Source: Pseudomonadota bacterium
Lineage (GTDB): Bacteria; Pseudomonadota; Gammaproteobacteria; Burkholderiales; Thiobacillaceae
Reading direction: 5' to 3'
Length of the DNA: 23,437 bases
NCBI GenBank assembly: GCA_021791235.1
Contig: JAJYXA010000419.1
Span: forward strand, 1-23,437
Position 1 is the first letter of the stretch; every line of letters begins with the position of its first letter. The translations under genes and the position numbers were made by a program. The notes under the pieces are model-generated. The model did no database searches. It had not been told where the DNA came from and saw nothing but the letters and a program-made list of their open reading frames with translations. This document shows, piece by piece, positions 13,831 through 22,244 of the stretch.

Positions 13831-16800
13831 TCAACAGACTGACGGCGGATTGAGCCGTTTCAGGACGCCTGTTTCTTCATCCTCGAGACAACCACCCGCA
13901 TCCGCTGTCACCTGCTCAGTATCGATGGACGCGATGGGCTCTGCCATATCCAGCACTGCCTTCAGCCTCTTTCCTTGGTCCACGAGATAACCGAGCCACG
14001 CGTTAGAAATCTTTTCCTGAACGCTGTTCTGTCCCTGACGCGCCTGAAGGTTCTCGAAGTCGAGTTCAAACAGGGGTTGATGCTGGTTGAAGCATGAGAA
14101 GACGAACTTGGACGGCTCACCCGTCTGGCTGTCCACATGGCGGCAGAGACACTGCGCGCAGACTTCCTTCATCATGCATTGCATCGGGCTGTTGACGGCA
14201 GCGATCGCATTGAAGCCCGGCTTCAGAAGCGGCTTGAGTTCGGCACGCAGCATCGTGCGGAAGGTTTCCATGGATTCCGGGTGGTCCGACAGGATGAACT
14301 GGTCGGTTTGGCACACCCAGTTCGCGAAGCTTGCGTCCATCTCGGCGCAGGACCGCAGAAACTCCTCCAGCCCGTGCACGAAGCAGGCATCCTGCTGCCG
14401 CCGCATTTTCAGGGCAGGGCCTTCGTCCAGCACCCAGATTGCCTGGTCGGTCAGGATCTCGATCACGCGCTGCACTGCGCGCGCCCGCTCCGCATCGCGG
14501 AAGTGCCCGATGAACACGATGCGGTTGCCTGCGGCGCGCCACATCGCCGCGCCGTCCACCGTGCTGGTCACGGCGGAGTGCCCGCCCGCCACCGTCAGGG
14601 TCGAATTTTCCGGCATCGGCAGCCCGGTTCCAGTCGGTCCCATCAGGATCACGCGCGTGCCGGGCTTGAGCGACGCGGCAATCCGGCTCGACACGCCCAC
14701 GCTGTTGATGAGCAGCTGCACCTCGCCGCGCGCCTTGTCCACGTGCACGCCATCGATGGCCATGCCCTCCATCGCCAGCATCTGCCCGGCTACGCGTTCC
14801 GCGTGCCGTTCGAAATTCTGCAGCCGGTATACCTGCCCCGGCAGCCAGTGCTTCGTCGCCTGCGGCGCGCGGACGGTCAGGCTGGTGAGATGCGGCGCCA
14901 GACGCTCCACTGCCACCACCTCGGGACACAGGGCAGTATCGAGCGCAGCAGCAAAGGACGCGAATGACGCCCACGTGCGCTCGACCTTTTGCGCAGAGGC
15001 GTGCCCGAGCAGCAATGCGGTGATGTCGCGCGCCGCATGCTTGGCCGACGCCATCGCCCGCACCACGCTGCCGTGGTACCAGGGATGGTTGTCACCGACG
15101 AAGGACACGCGCAGACCACCCTCGCGGTAGGACGTGAAAAATCCCGGCTGCGCGCTCTTGTTGTGTCCGGCGGACGCCACCCGCACCATTTGCCCGGTTT
15201 CGTCGATGCGATAGGCAGCGAAATACTTGCCGTCCATCTCGAACGTGCCCGGATGTTCGCGCTCGTAGACGGTGTTGGGAATGCTGCCAGCGGCCACCAG
15301 CACCGCGCGCGCCGGCAGGACGACCGGGTCGCCGCTTTCCGTATGCACGCAGCGCAGTTGCTGCACGTGGCCGTATTCGTCGAGCACGGCTTCCGCAGGT
15401 TCCAGGCGTTCCGCGTAGTAAATGCCCTCCTCCAGCGCCTTGACGATCTCTTCGTGGTTGCGCAGATAGGCCGGCGACTCGGCCATGGCGCGGCGGTAGA
15501 CGACGGTGACGCCGCCCCAGGCGCGGATCAGCGGCGTGAAATCGGGCAGCTCGCCGGTTGCACGCGCGCGTTCACGCTCGGCGCGCACCGCCCGGCCGTG
15601 CGCCAGGAATTCCTCCAGTACGCCCCGCTCATACGCGTCGAACAGGCCGGCGCGGGTTTCGCCGACCGCCTCCCAGCGCGCCAGCACCTTCTCCACCTGG
15701 CGGACGTAATAGGCCTGCACTTCGGTGGCGGTATCGATCGAGGTGAGTCCGCCGCCGATCACCACCGCCGGCAGGCGCACTTGCAGGTTGGCGAGGCTGT
15801 CGCGCCTGGCTGCGCCGGTGAGCTGCAGCGCCATCAGGAAATCGCTCGCCTGGCGCATGCCGCGCGCCATGTTGTTGCGCACCGGCAGAACGGTGGGGCG
15901 GCCGGCCCCGGTCGCCAGCGTCACGTGATCGAAGCCGAGCGCAGGCACGTCTTCCAGGGTGATCGTGCCGCCGAGCCGGATGCCGCCGTAGACGCGGAAA
16001 GCGGGCTGGCGCTCGAGCACCAGCCGGATCAGCGTCAGGAAGTTCTTGTCCCAGCGCACCGTGATGCCATATTCCGCGACCCCGCCAAAGCCCGAGGCGG
16101 TGCGCGAGTCGAGCGGCTGGTACAGCGCGGCGACATGCTCCACCGGCCTGGTCGGCCGGCCGCCGGCGTCGCACAGGTCCGCCGGCAGCGGCTCGATCTT
16201 GAGGCCGTCGACGATCACCACGCCGAAGCCCTCCTGCAGCAGGTGGTGCGCGAGATTGAAGCCGGCCGGCCCCGCGCCGATGCACAGGGTATTGCGGCCG
16301 TTGTAGGGCAGGCGGTAGGGCCGCGCGCGGTTGAGCGGATTCCACTGCGCCAGCAGGAAATAGAGCTCGAAGCCCCAGCGCCACGCCAGCACGTCGGTCA
16401 GGATGCGCGTCTCGATTTCCGGAATGTTCACCGGCTCCTGCTTCTGGTAGATGCAGCTTTTCATGCAGTCGTTGCAGATGCGGTGCCCGGTGGCCGGCAG
16501 CAGCGGATTGTCCAGCATGATCATCGCCAGCGCGCCCAGGGTATAGCCGTCGCGCTTCAGCACGTGGGCTTCCGAAATGCGCTCCTCCAGCGGACAGCCG
16601 GAAAGCGATACGTCGAGAGGGTTGACGCGAAAGCCCTCCCCCTCCTTGGCCGGGAATCCATGCGAGCAGACATCGCCAGAATGGTCGTGGCAGTAGACGC
16701 AGTAGTGCACCTGGTCCATGGTTTCACGCAGGTCGGGGCGGACATCGGTCAGGTCGAAGCCGTCCCGCGGGCGTGGGGCGGCGGCGCCTTCCACGCGTCC

Positions 16801-17409
16801 CGCGTCGTCTGCCGGGACCGCCACGATAGGCACCAGCTTGAAGTAATCGGTGGCCCGCGGCATGGTGAGGCTGACCCAGCCCGACGTGGCCGCCCGGCCG
16901 GCTTCGCTGTGGCAGGCGGCGTGCAGCCATTCCTCCAGCAGTCCCAACTGCGCCGTGTTGCCGGCCTGCGATGCATCGGCCCAGAACCAGGCCACGCTCC
17001 ATTCGCGGTCGGCATCCGGCTGCGATGGGATCAGTGCGTCGATCTCGGCAAAGTCCCGCGCCGGCTCCGTGCGTTTCTTGCGGATGCGGCGCTTGACGAA
17101 TTCGCCCTTGAAGGCATGCACAACCGCCTCGCGTTCCTGTGCGACGCGCAGGCCATCGCGCGAAGGACCGACACCGAACGCCACCACCAGAAAATCCTCC
17201 AGTTCGCGCGCAACGGCAATCAGCAGGCTCGACTCATCAGGCCCGCTCAGACCGCCCCCGTTCCGATAGTCGCGGTAACGCGCATGGAGCGCGCCGTCGC
17301 GCCCGGCAAGCCATTCGTCGAAGCGCGCGTCCAGAAGCGGAAGCTGCGCTGCCCGATACACGTCCTCATATTCGAATCCATCAAGATTCAGCTGCAGGGT
17401 CAGTGCCAT
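13831..17409 (-). CDS. Fused GltD/NfnB-like and PyrK/NfnA-like flavo-iron-sulfur oxidoreductase
   Basis: The ATG at 17409 has AAAGGA 7 bases upstream, giving 1192 residues. Residues 1 to about 220 match nothing I recognise. Cys sets follow at 237/240/248/272 and 312/315/319 (GHRICNDCMKSC), like the cluster-bearing N-terminus of GltD/NfnB. An FAD Rossmann motif GAGPAG is at 378-383 and an NAD(P) site GGGLTSID from 552. From about 825 a ferredoxin-reductase-like part begins, with GPTGTGLPMPE (924-934). It ends in a PyrK-type 2Fe-2S Cys set at 1078, 1084, 1087, 1089 and 1106. NfnAB-type enzymes exchange electrons between NADH, NADPH and ferredoxin, sometimes by bifurcation. Here both parts are one chain, last in the operon with two ferredoxin genes, so it likely links them to NAD(P)H. 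Confidence 0.85.
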   Translation of the reverse strand: MALTLQLNLDGFEYEDVYRAAQLPLLDARFDEWLAGRDGALHARYRDYRNGGGLSGPDESSLLIAVARELEDFLVVAFGVGPSRDGLRVAQEREAVVHAFKGEFVKRRIRKKRTEPARDFAEIDALIPSQPDADREWSVAWFWADASQAGNTAQLGLLEEWLHAACHSEAGRAATSGWVSLTMPRATDYFKLVPIVAVPADDAGRVEGAAAPRPRDGFDLTDVRPDLRETMDQVHYCVYCHDHSGDVCSHGFPAKEGEGFRVNPLDVSLSGCPLEERISEAHVLKRDGYTLGALAMIMLDNPLLPATGHRICNDCMKSCIYQKQEPVNIPEIETRILTDVLAWRWGFELYFLLAQWNPLNRARPYRLPYNGRNTLCIGAGPAGFNLAHHLLQEGFGVVIVDGLKIEPLPADLCDAGGRPTRPVEHVAALYQPLDSRTASGFGGVAEYGITVRWDKNFLTLIRLVLERQPAFRVYGGIRLGGTITLEDVPALGFDHVTLATGAGRPTVLPVRNNMARGMRQASDFLMALQLTGAARRDSLANLQVRLPAVVIGGGLTSIDTATEVQAYYVRQVEKVLARWEAVGETRAGLFDAYERGVLEEFLAHGRAVRAERERARATGELPDFTPLIRAWGGVTVVYRRAMAESPAYLRNHEEIVKALEEGIYYAERLEPAEAVLDEYGHVQQLRCVHTESGDPVVLPARAVLVAAGSIPNTVYEREHPGTFEMDGKYFAAYRIDETGQMVRVASAGHNKSAQPGFFTSYREGGLRVSFVGDNHPWYHGSVVRAMASAKHAARDITALLLGHASAQKVERTWASFASFAAALDTALCPEVVAVERLAPHLTSLTVRAPQATKHWLPGQVYRLQNFERHAERVAGQMLAMEGMAIDGVHVDKARGEVQLLINSVGVSSRIAASLKPGTRVILMGPTGTGLPMPENSTLTVAGGHSAVTSTVDGAAMWRAAGNRIVFIGHFRDAERARAVQRVIEILTDQAIWVLDEGPALKMRRQQDACFVHGLEEFLRSCAEMDASFANWVCQTDQFILSDHPESMETFRTMLRAELKPLLKPGFNAIAAVNSPMQCMMKEVCAQCLCRHVDSQTGEPSKFVFSCFNQHQPLFELDFENLQARQGQNSVQEKISNAWLGYLVDQGKRLKAVLDMAEPIASIDTEQVTADAGGCLEDEETGVLKRLNPPSVC

Positions 17410-17447
17410 GGCTCGTCCTTTCACGTTGGCAGTACATGTCATAACAA

Positions 17448-17495
17448 GTTGATCTAGACAACAGGCCGGCGTACCGGCCTGTTGTCTAGATCAAC
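17448..17495 (-). terminator. Perfect 22-bp inverted repeat at the end of the ATPase gene; attenuator or processing hairpin
   Basis: The arms at 17448-17469 and 17474-17495 are perfectly complementary over 22 bases, with a 4-base loop (TACG on the transcribed strand). The last codons and the TAG stop of the ATPase gene (17486-17488) are inside the 5' arm. The sequence after the stem on the minus strand is TTGTTATG, only mildly U-rich, so it is not a classic strong terminator. It could reduce read-through into the oxidoreductase gene or protect the upstream mRNA from 3' decay. Confidence 0.65.
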
Positions 17496-18361
17496 TCGGC
17501 GACGCCCTGCGGCCCGACCTCCATACCGAAGCCCGCAAGACCGCTGTCCTTGAGTTCACCGCCCATGGCCTTGAGACTTTCCTCGGTAATCAGGTCACGC
17601 AACTGCTGCTTGATCCGGAGGTATTCCGGGCTCGAGGCCATATCGGGGGTGCGCGGCCGCGGCAGCGCGATGGGAATCTCGGCCTTGATTTGGCCCGGCC
17701 GTGCCGTCATCACGTAAACCCGGTCCGACAGAAAGATGCTCTCGTCGATGTCATGCGTGATGAACAGCACCGAAATGCGGAAGCGCTGCCACATGTTGGT
17801 GAGGATCTGCTGCATCACCACACGGGTCTGGGCATCGAGCGCACCGAACGGCTCGTCCATCAGCAGCACCTGGGGGCTGGTGGCCAGCGCGCGGACAATG
17901 CCCACCCGCTGCTTCATGCCGCCGGAAAGCTGGTCCGGATAGTGGTTCTCGAACGCCAGCAGTCCTGCCAGCCCAAGCAGCGTGCGCGAAGCCTGTTCGC
18001 GGTGATTCGCATCCATGCCCTGCTGCTTGAGACCGAACTCCACGTTCTTGCGCACGGTCAGCCAGGGAAACAGCGAATACTGCTGGAACACCATGCCGCG
18101 ATCGGCGCCGGGCTTGTCCGTCGCCTTGGCGTCCATGGTCACCGCACCCTCGCTTGGCTTGACGAATCCGGCCACCACGTTGAGCAGTGTCGACTTGCCG
18201 CAGCCCGATGGCCCGATGATGGAAACGAACTCGCCCGGCTTCACTTCCATGGAAACGTCGCTCACCGCCTCCACTGCCGCCGCATTGCTGCCGAAGCGAA
18301 CGCGCAGCTGCTCGACCCGGATGTGGCCGGTCTCGCTGGCCTTGTCTGCGGGTGGGGTCAT
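17486..18361 (-). CDS. ABC transporter ATP-binding protein, NrtD/SsuB/TauB type
   Basis: The 291-residue product has Walker A GPSGCGKST (50-58), Q-loop VFQQYSLFPW, signature LSGGMKQR (145-152), Walker B LLMDEPFGALD (166-176) and H-loop FITHD. The LFPWLTV and ARPG...LPRPR motifs place it with nitrate/sulfonate/taurine importers. A C-terminal extension of about 30 residues (ITEESLKAMGGELKDSG and on) goes beyond the usual end. The ATG overlaps the permease stop by one base. It powers uptake through the permease encoded just upstream. Confidence 0.95.
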   Translation of the reverse strand: MTPPADKASETGHIRVEQLRVRFGSNAAAVEAVSDVSMEVKPGEFVSIIGPSGCGKSTLLNVVAGFVKPSEGAVTMDAKATDKPGADRGMVFQQYSLFPWLTVRKNVEFGLKQQGMDANHREQASRTLLGLAGLLAFENHYPDQLSGGMKQRVGIVRALATSPQVLLMDEPFGALDAQTRVVMQQILTNMWQRFRISVLFITHDIDESIFLSDRVYVMTARPGQIKAEIPIALPRPRTPDMASSPEYLRIKQQLRDLITEESLKAMGGELKDSGLAGFGMEVGPQGVAELI

Positions 18362-19308
18362 TATTTCTGTCCTCCATGTGAGGGGCCTGCCATCCAGGGC
18401 ATCAGCAGGTTGCCCAGCAGCCGGATGCCGCCGCTGCACAGCAGCCCCAGTACACCGATCACGATCATTCCGATGGCGATGTCGGCGTACTCGATCAGGG
18501 AATAGGCCTCCCAGGTGAAATAGCCGATGCCGTATTGACCCGAGATCATCTCGGCCGCGATCAAGGACACCCAGGCCACCCCCATGCCGATCGCGAGGCC
18601 GGTGAAGATGTGGGGCAAGGACGCCGGCAGGACGACCTGGCGCAGCAGCCCGAACTCGGTCGCGCCCAGGCAGCGCGCGGCGCGTAGCAGCACCGGATCG
18701 ACGCTGTTCACGCCATGGATGGTATTGAGCAGGATGGGGAAGAACGAACCCAGAAAAGTGATGAACACGATGCTGGTCTCATTGCTGGGCCACAGCATGA
18801 TCGCCATCGGCACCCAGGCGATCGCCGGGATCGGCCGCAGCGTCTCGAACACCGGGAACAGCAGGGCCTTCACTTCACGGTATTGCCCGATCAGCAGCCC
18901 CAACGCCACCCCGAACACCGTGGCGACGCCGAAACCAAGCAGGATCCGGCGCACGCTGACGTACATGTTGTTGAAGAATTTTTCGCTGTGTACCAGCCTG
19001 GAAGCGTTATCCAGCACCTCTCCGGGACTGGGAATGTTGGTGAAGCGAATGTAGAAGTCGAGCTTGTATTTGGTGGCGAAGTACCAGAAGGCCACGAACA
19101 GCCCCAGCGACAGCGTCGTCGTCAGCAATTTGGGGAGCGCGATCCGCAACCAGGCTGCGACGTGCTGCGTCAGCGCTTCGGTCGGCTGTGCTGGCGAAGG
19201 CATGTCCGGCGTCGCGACTTCGCGCTTGGGTGCGACCACCAGATTCGGTCCCGTAGCCGTGCTGCCGGTTTGATCCACATCGAAGTTCAGACTGATTGCG
19301 GGGCGCAT
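18361..19308 (-). CDS. ABC transporter permease, NrtB/SsuC/TauC type
   Basis: The 315-residue product has an unusual soluble N-terminus of about 55 residues, then about six or seven helices. The EAA loop is LGATEFGLLRQVVLPASLPHIFTG, here with a GATEFG variant, followed by IGMGVAWVSLIAAEMISG. FETLRPIPAIAWVPMAIMLW is diagnostic of the nitrate/sulfonate/taurine permease group. GGAGGG sits 7 bases before the ATG and overlaps the end of the binding-protein gene (stop at 19312). It forms the membrane channel with the adjacent ATPase. Confidence 0.94.
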   Translation of the reverse strand: MRPAISLNFDVDQTGSTATGPNLVVAPKREVATPDMPSPAQPTEALTQHVAAWLRIALPKLLTTTLSLGLFVAFWYFATKYKLDFYIRFTNIPSPGEVLDNASRLVHSEKFFNNMYVSVRRILLGFGVATVFGVALGLLIGQYREVKALLFPVFETLRPIPAIAWVPMAIMLWPSNETSIVFITFLGSFFPILLNTIHGVNSVDPVLLRAARCLGATEFGLLRQVVLPASLPHIFTGLAIGMGVAWVSLIAAEMISGQYGIGYFTWEAYSLIEYADIAIGMIVIGVLGLLCSGGIRLLGNLLMPWMAGPSHGGQK

Positions 19309-19311
19309 GAT

Positions 19312-20772
19312 TTACCCTCCCACTTTCGCGACCGCCAGCACTTCCGTGTAGGAAGCGAGCCGGCCGCCGTTCTTTGCCGCCCAGGCTTCGGCGTCTTTCT
19401 TCAGCAGGAAGGGAACGATCCCGGGCTTTTTCGGGTTCTTCGTGCTGAGCGCGTAGAACGCCTTGTCAGCGAACAGCTTGATGCCCAGAGTCTTGTCGAA
19501 CACGAAGGCCACACCGATCTTCCTGCCTTCCGACAGCGCCTTCTTCACCCCTGCCAGGGTGCAAGCGGCAGAGCTGTAGGCGGTGATGCCGCCGCCCTCG
19601 ACCCACACTTCGCCGCCTTCGCGCGGGCTCTTGATCGGCTTCTTGCACAGCGGATCGGTGCCGCTGATTTCATAGCCGGCAAAACTCGCCTTCTGCTTGT
19701 CGTAATCGAGTCCCTTTTCCTTGAATGCCTGCTTGATGTAGCGGTCGTTTGCCCATACGTCGGCATTGAAGTCCTTCACCCGGCCCATGCGGCTCAGCAC
19801 GCCGTGGTCGTATTTCACGGTCTCGATCCACTTCGGCTTGATGGTCGGATCGAGCGTATGGACGCCGCTGGGGCCGAGGAACATGTAGGCGACCTCTTTC
19901 TCGATCCTGGTCCACTCCTCGATCCTGGTCGCGGCCATGGCCGGATTCTTGCGAACCCAGTCGTTCGCATCGAGCAGCGCCTTCAGGTAGGCCACCACGA
20001 ATTCAGGATACTTGTCGGCGAAATCCTTGCGCACCACGATGCCGTGAAAGGTCGGCACCCTGGTTTCCACCCCGTCGAAGATCTTGCGTGCGAAACCGCG
20101 ATAGGGAAGCAACTCGGCGAAGGGCACGAAGTCGGCGTGGCCATCGAGCTTGCGCTCCTGCAGGTTGGTGGTGCCCACCTCCGGGCTCTGGCTGGCGAGT
20201 TCCCAGAAGTCCTCCTTCCAGCCGCGATCTTCCATCGCCTTCAGCAACATGCCGTGGGCGGCGGAGCCGAACGGCACCGACACCTTCTTGCCTTTCAGGT
20301 CGGACAGTTGGTAATAGGGCGAATCCTTGTGCACCACCATGCCGTTGCCCGCGCCGTTCAGGTTGTAGGCAATCAGCGCGATCAGCTCGCTCCGGGTTTC
20401 GGGGCTGGCCTGGAAAGTGGCGCCGTTCACCAGCAGCGGATAGTCGCCCATCATGCCGATCTGCAGCTTGTTCGCCACCATGCCGTTGGTCACGGGCGGG
20501 CCGGAGGTGAAATTCTGCCAGTCGAGCTTGAAGTCGATGTCCTTGTACTTGGGCGTCTTCTTCAATTCGGCGAGATACTTGTCCAACAAACCGAGCTTGT
20601 CGATCACGATGCCGCCGGTCACGGTGTTGGTGGTCGTATTCTGCGTGCCGATGCCTACGGTCACGGTTTCCGCATGTGCGGCCGCACCACTCAATGCGCC
20701 GATGAATGCCAGAGCCGCACCCATCTGCCGGGACATTGAAATACGGGAGGTGAAACGATGCATCTTGGTCAT
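19312..20772 (-). CDS. ABC substrate-binding protein (NrtA/SsuA-like) with a NosL-like C-terminal domain
   Basis: The 486-residue product has a signal peptide ending AHA34. Residues about 36-350 are a periplasmic binding domain of the NMT1/SsuA/NrtA type: VTVGIGTQNTTTNTVTGGIV, LQIGMMGDYPLLVNG, LKGKKVSVPFGSAAHGMLL, HADFVPFAELLPYRG. From about residue 366 an extra domain of about 120 residues follows. It has C376 and C404 and the segment ADKAFYALSTKNPKKPGIVP, FLLKKDAEAWAAKNGGRLAS, YTEVL. That pattern resembles the copper chaperone NosL. SsuA is about 320 residues, so this is clearly extended. An AGGAAAG ribosome site precedes ATG 20772. The substrate is unknown; a small anion is suggested by family. 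Confidence 0.85.
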   Translation of the reverse strand: MTKMHRFTSRISMSRQMGAALAFIGALSGAAAHAETVTVGIGTQNTTTNTVTGGIVIDKLGLLDKYLAELKKTPKYKDIDFKLDWQNFTSGPPVTNGMVANKLQIGMMGDYPLLVNGATFQASPETRSELIALIAYNLNGAGNGMVVHKDSPYYQLSDLKGKKVSVPFGSAAHGMLLKAMEDRGWKEDFWELASQSPEVGTTNLQERKLDGHADFVPFAELLPYRGFARKIFDGVETRVPTFHGIVVRKDFADKYPEFVVAYLKALLDANDWVRKNPAMAATRIEEWTRIEKEVAYMFLGPSGVHTLDPTIKPKWIETVKYDHGVLSRMGRVKDFNADVWANDRYIKQAFKEKGLDYDKQKASFAGYEISGTDPLCKKPIKSPREGGEVWVEGGGITAYSSAACTLAGVKKALSEGRKIGVAFVFDKTLGIKLFADKAFYALSTKNPKKPGIVPFLLKKDAEAWAAKNGGRLASYTEVLAVAKVGG

Positions 20773-20877
20773 GTTGTGCTTTCCTTCCTGATCGATGATT
20801 GAGGGTTCACTTCACTTACTCCGCAACCTTTGTGCCATCCACGAACCTGCGCTTTTATTCGGTGTTACCGCCTGTCC

Positions 20878-20909
20878 GGATGGCGTGCCCTGACCGGCAC
20901 GGTGCATCC
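20878..20909 (-). other. Possible hairpin in the 165-base gap before the binding-protein gene
   Basis: Minus-strand sequence folds with outer arms GGATG/CATCC and an inner stem GTGCC/GGCAC around a GGTCAG loop, with small internal bulges. It lies between the FdxA stop (20938) and the binding-protein start, where the operon has its largest internal gap. No U-tract follows, and I see no convincing promoter. It may set relative expression of the redox and transporter parts. Confidence 0.3.
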
Positions 20910-20937
20910 CGACAGATGTGCGCACCACGCATGGGCA

Positions 20938-21273
20938 TCACGCCGCCTCCACCCTTTCCAGATACTGAAGCTTGTCTTTCAAATCGACCCACTGATCCGC
21001 GTCGGGCAGCGGCTCCGGTTTGTCCTTGATCAGCGGCCATGTCCTCGCCAGTTCGGCGTTGAGTGCCACGTAGCGCGCATACGCTTCGGGCAGCCTGGCC
21101 TCATCGAATATCGCGCCGGCGGGACACTCGTCGACGCACAGCGAACAGTCGATGCATTCCTCCGGATCGATCACCATGAAGTTCGGCCCTTCGTGAAACG
21201 CATCCACCGGGCAGACCGGGACACAGTCGCCGTACTTGCACTTGATGCAGGGTTCCGCCACAACGTAAGCCAT
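20938..21273 (-). CDS. Seven-iron ferredoxin, FdxA type ([3Fe-4S][4Fe-4S])
   Basis: The 111-residue protein closely follows Azotobacter ferredoxin I: CIKCKYGDCVPVCPVD, EGPNFMVIDPEECIDC, SLCVDECPAGAIF. By that comparison C9, C17 and C50 hold the 3Fe-4S cluster and C21, C40, C43 and C46 the 4Fe-4S cluster. The free Cys after PVD in ferredoxin I (Cys24 there) is Ala25 here. The C-terminal LNAELARTWPLI...KLQYLER tail is typical. AGGGAG precedes the ATG, 10 bases after the HEAT gene stop. It is a low-potential electron carrier, plausibly between the flavoprotein and the NAD(P)H-linked fusion protein. Confidence 0.95.
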   Translation of the reverse strand: MAYVVAEPCIKCKYGDCVPVCPVDAFHEGPNFMVIDPEECIDCSLCVDECPAGAIFDEARLPEAYARYVALNAELARTWPLIKDKPEPLPDADQWVDLKDKLQYLERVEAA

Positions 21274-21283
21274 GTCGTGCTCC

Positions 21284-22234
21284 CTATTTCGAGAGTTGGG
21301 TCAGGGCGAGGCGCGACAGCTTGCGCACGTCGGGGTCGCTGTCGTCGAGCGCCTTTTCCAGCGCGGGAATGGCGGTCACTTCGCCGACTTCGCCGAGGGC
21401 GACGGCCGCTTCCTTGCGCAGGTTGCTCGTCTCGTGGCCCAAGGCCTCGATGAGGGCAGGCAAGGCCGATTTCGCCTTGAGCCGCCCCAGGCTGCGCGCG
21501 GCCTTGAGTCGGACCTGCCAATAGGGATCCGCCATCGCGGCAATCAGACCGTCGATCGAATCGGAGGCGAGCAGTTTTCCCAACGTGGCGGCCGCCTCTT
21601 CGCGCACCTGCCACGACGCGTCCCTCAGCGCCCGTTTCATGGCCGGGACCACCGCTTCGAGTTCGGTGGCGAATCCGAGCACACCGACTGCGATGCGCCG
21701 TGCCTCGGCCTCGGCATCGTTGCCGGCGACGCGCGCGATATCCGGCAGCGCAGCCGGGTTCTTGAGATAACCCAGTACGCCGAGCGCGGCACAGCGCACG
21801 CCGACATCATTCGAGGACAGCGCGGCCAGTGCAGGCATGAACGCTTCCGGGCGGCGCAGCTCGCGCAGGGCGCGAAACAGCGCGGCCTGCGCGAAAGGCC
21901 GTGACGCTGTGGGCAGCGCTGCCAGCAAACCATCCCCCATCGTCGAATCTTTCAGCTCGGACAGGGATATGGCAGCGGCTTCGCGCACCCCCTCATCGTC
22001 GTCATCCAGTACGCCGATCAGCCCCTCGACCACCTCGGCGGTCTCGTAGCCTTCGAGCAGACGCGCTGCCTCCGCACGCACTTTGGCGTCGGCATCCTTC
22101 AGCGCATCGAGCAGGTACCGATCGGTATCGTCCTCATCGCTGTCGAGCAGATCCATGACCGCAATGCGCCGCACCTCAGGATCGGTGCTCGCCAGACGGC
22201 TTTGAAGGTCGGCAGCTTGTGTTGCAGGCATCAT
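21284..22234 (-). CDS. HEAT-repeat (PBS-lyase-like) protein
   Basis: The 316-residue product is built of about nine 30-residue repeats of the type DPEVRRIAVMDLL, DAKVRAEAARLL, EGVREAAAISL, SWQVREEAAATLGKL, YWQVRLKAARSLGRL, TSNLRKEAAVALGEV and DPDVRKLSRLALTQL. There is no signal peptide or membrane segment. GAGGAG stands 6 bases before the ATG, and the gene begins 10 bases after the ferredoxin stop. Such solenoids bind other proteins. In this operon it may act as a scaffold or assembly factor for the flavoprotein-ferredoxin complex; that role is inference. Confidence 0.9.
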   Translation of the reverse strand: MMPATQAADLQSRLASTDPEVRRIAVMDLLDSDEDDTDRYLLDALKDADAKVRAEAARLLEGYETAEVVEGLIGVLDDDDEGVREAAAISLSELKDSTMGDGLLAALPTASRPFAQAALFRALRELRRPEAFMPALAALSSNDVGVRCAALGVLGYLKNPAALPDIARVAGNDAEAEARRIAVGVLGFATELEAVVPAMKRALRDASWQVREEAAATLGKLLASDSIDGLIAAMADPYWQVRLKAARSLGRLKAKSALPALIEALGHETSNLRKEAAVALGEVGEVTAIPALEKALDDSDPDVRKLSRLALTQLSK

Positions 22235-22244
22235 GCGGTTCTCC

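Noticed and set aside
14989..17457. An 822-codon plus-strand open frame opposite the fused oxidoreductase
   Set aside because: It is rich in Arg, His and Gln with no motif. The minus-strand protein has all FAD, NAD and iron-sulfur signatures.
17486..20772. Naming the importer tauABC, ssuABC or nrtABC
   Set aside because: The binding protein is longer than SsuA/TauA and has an extra domain, and no desulfonation or nitrate genes are next to it, so the substrate cannot be assigned.
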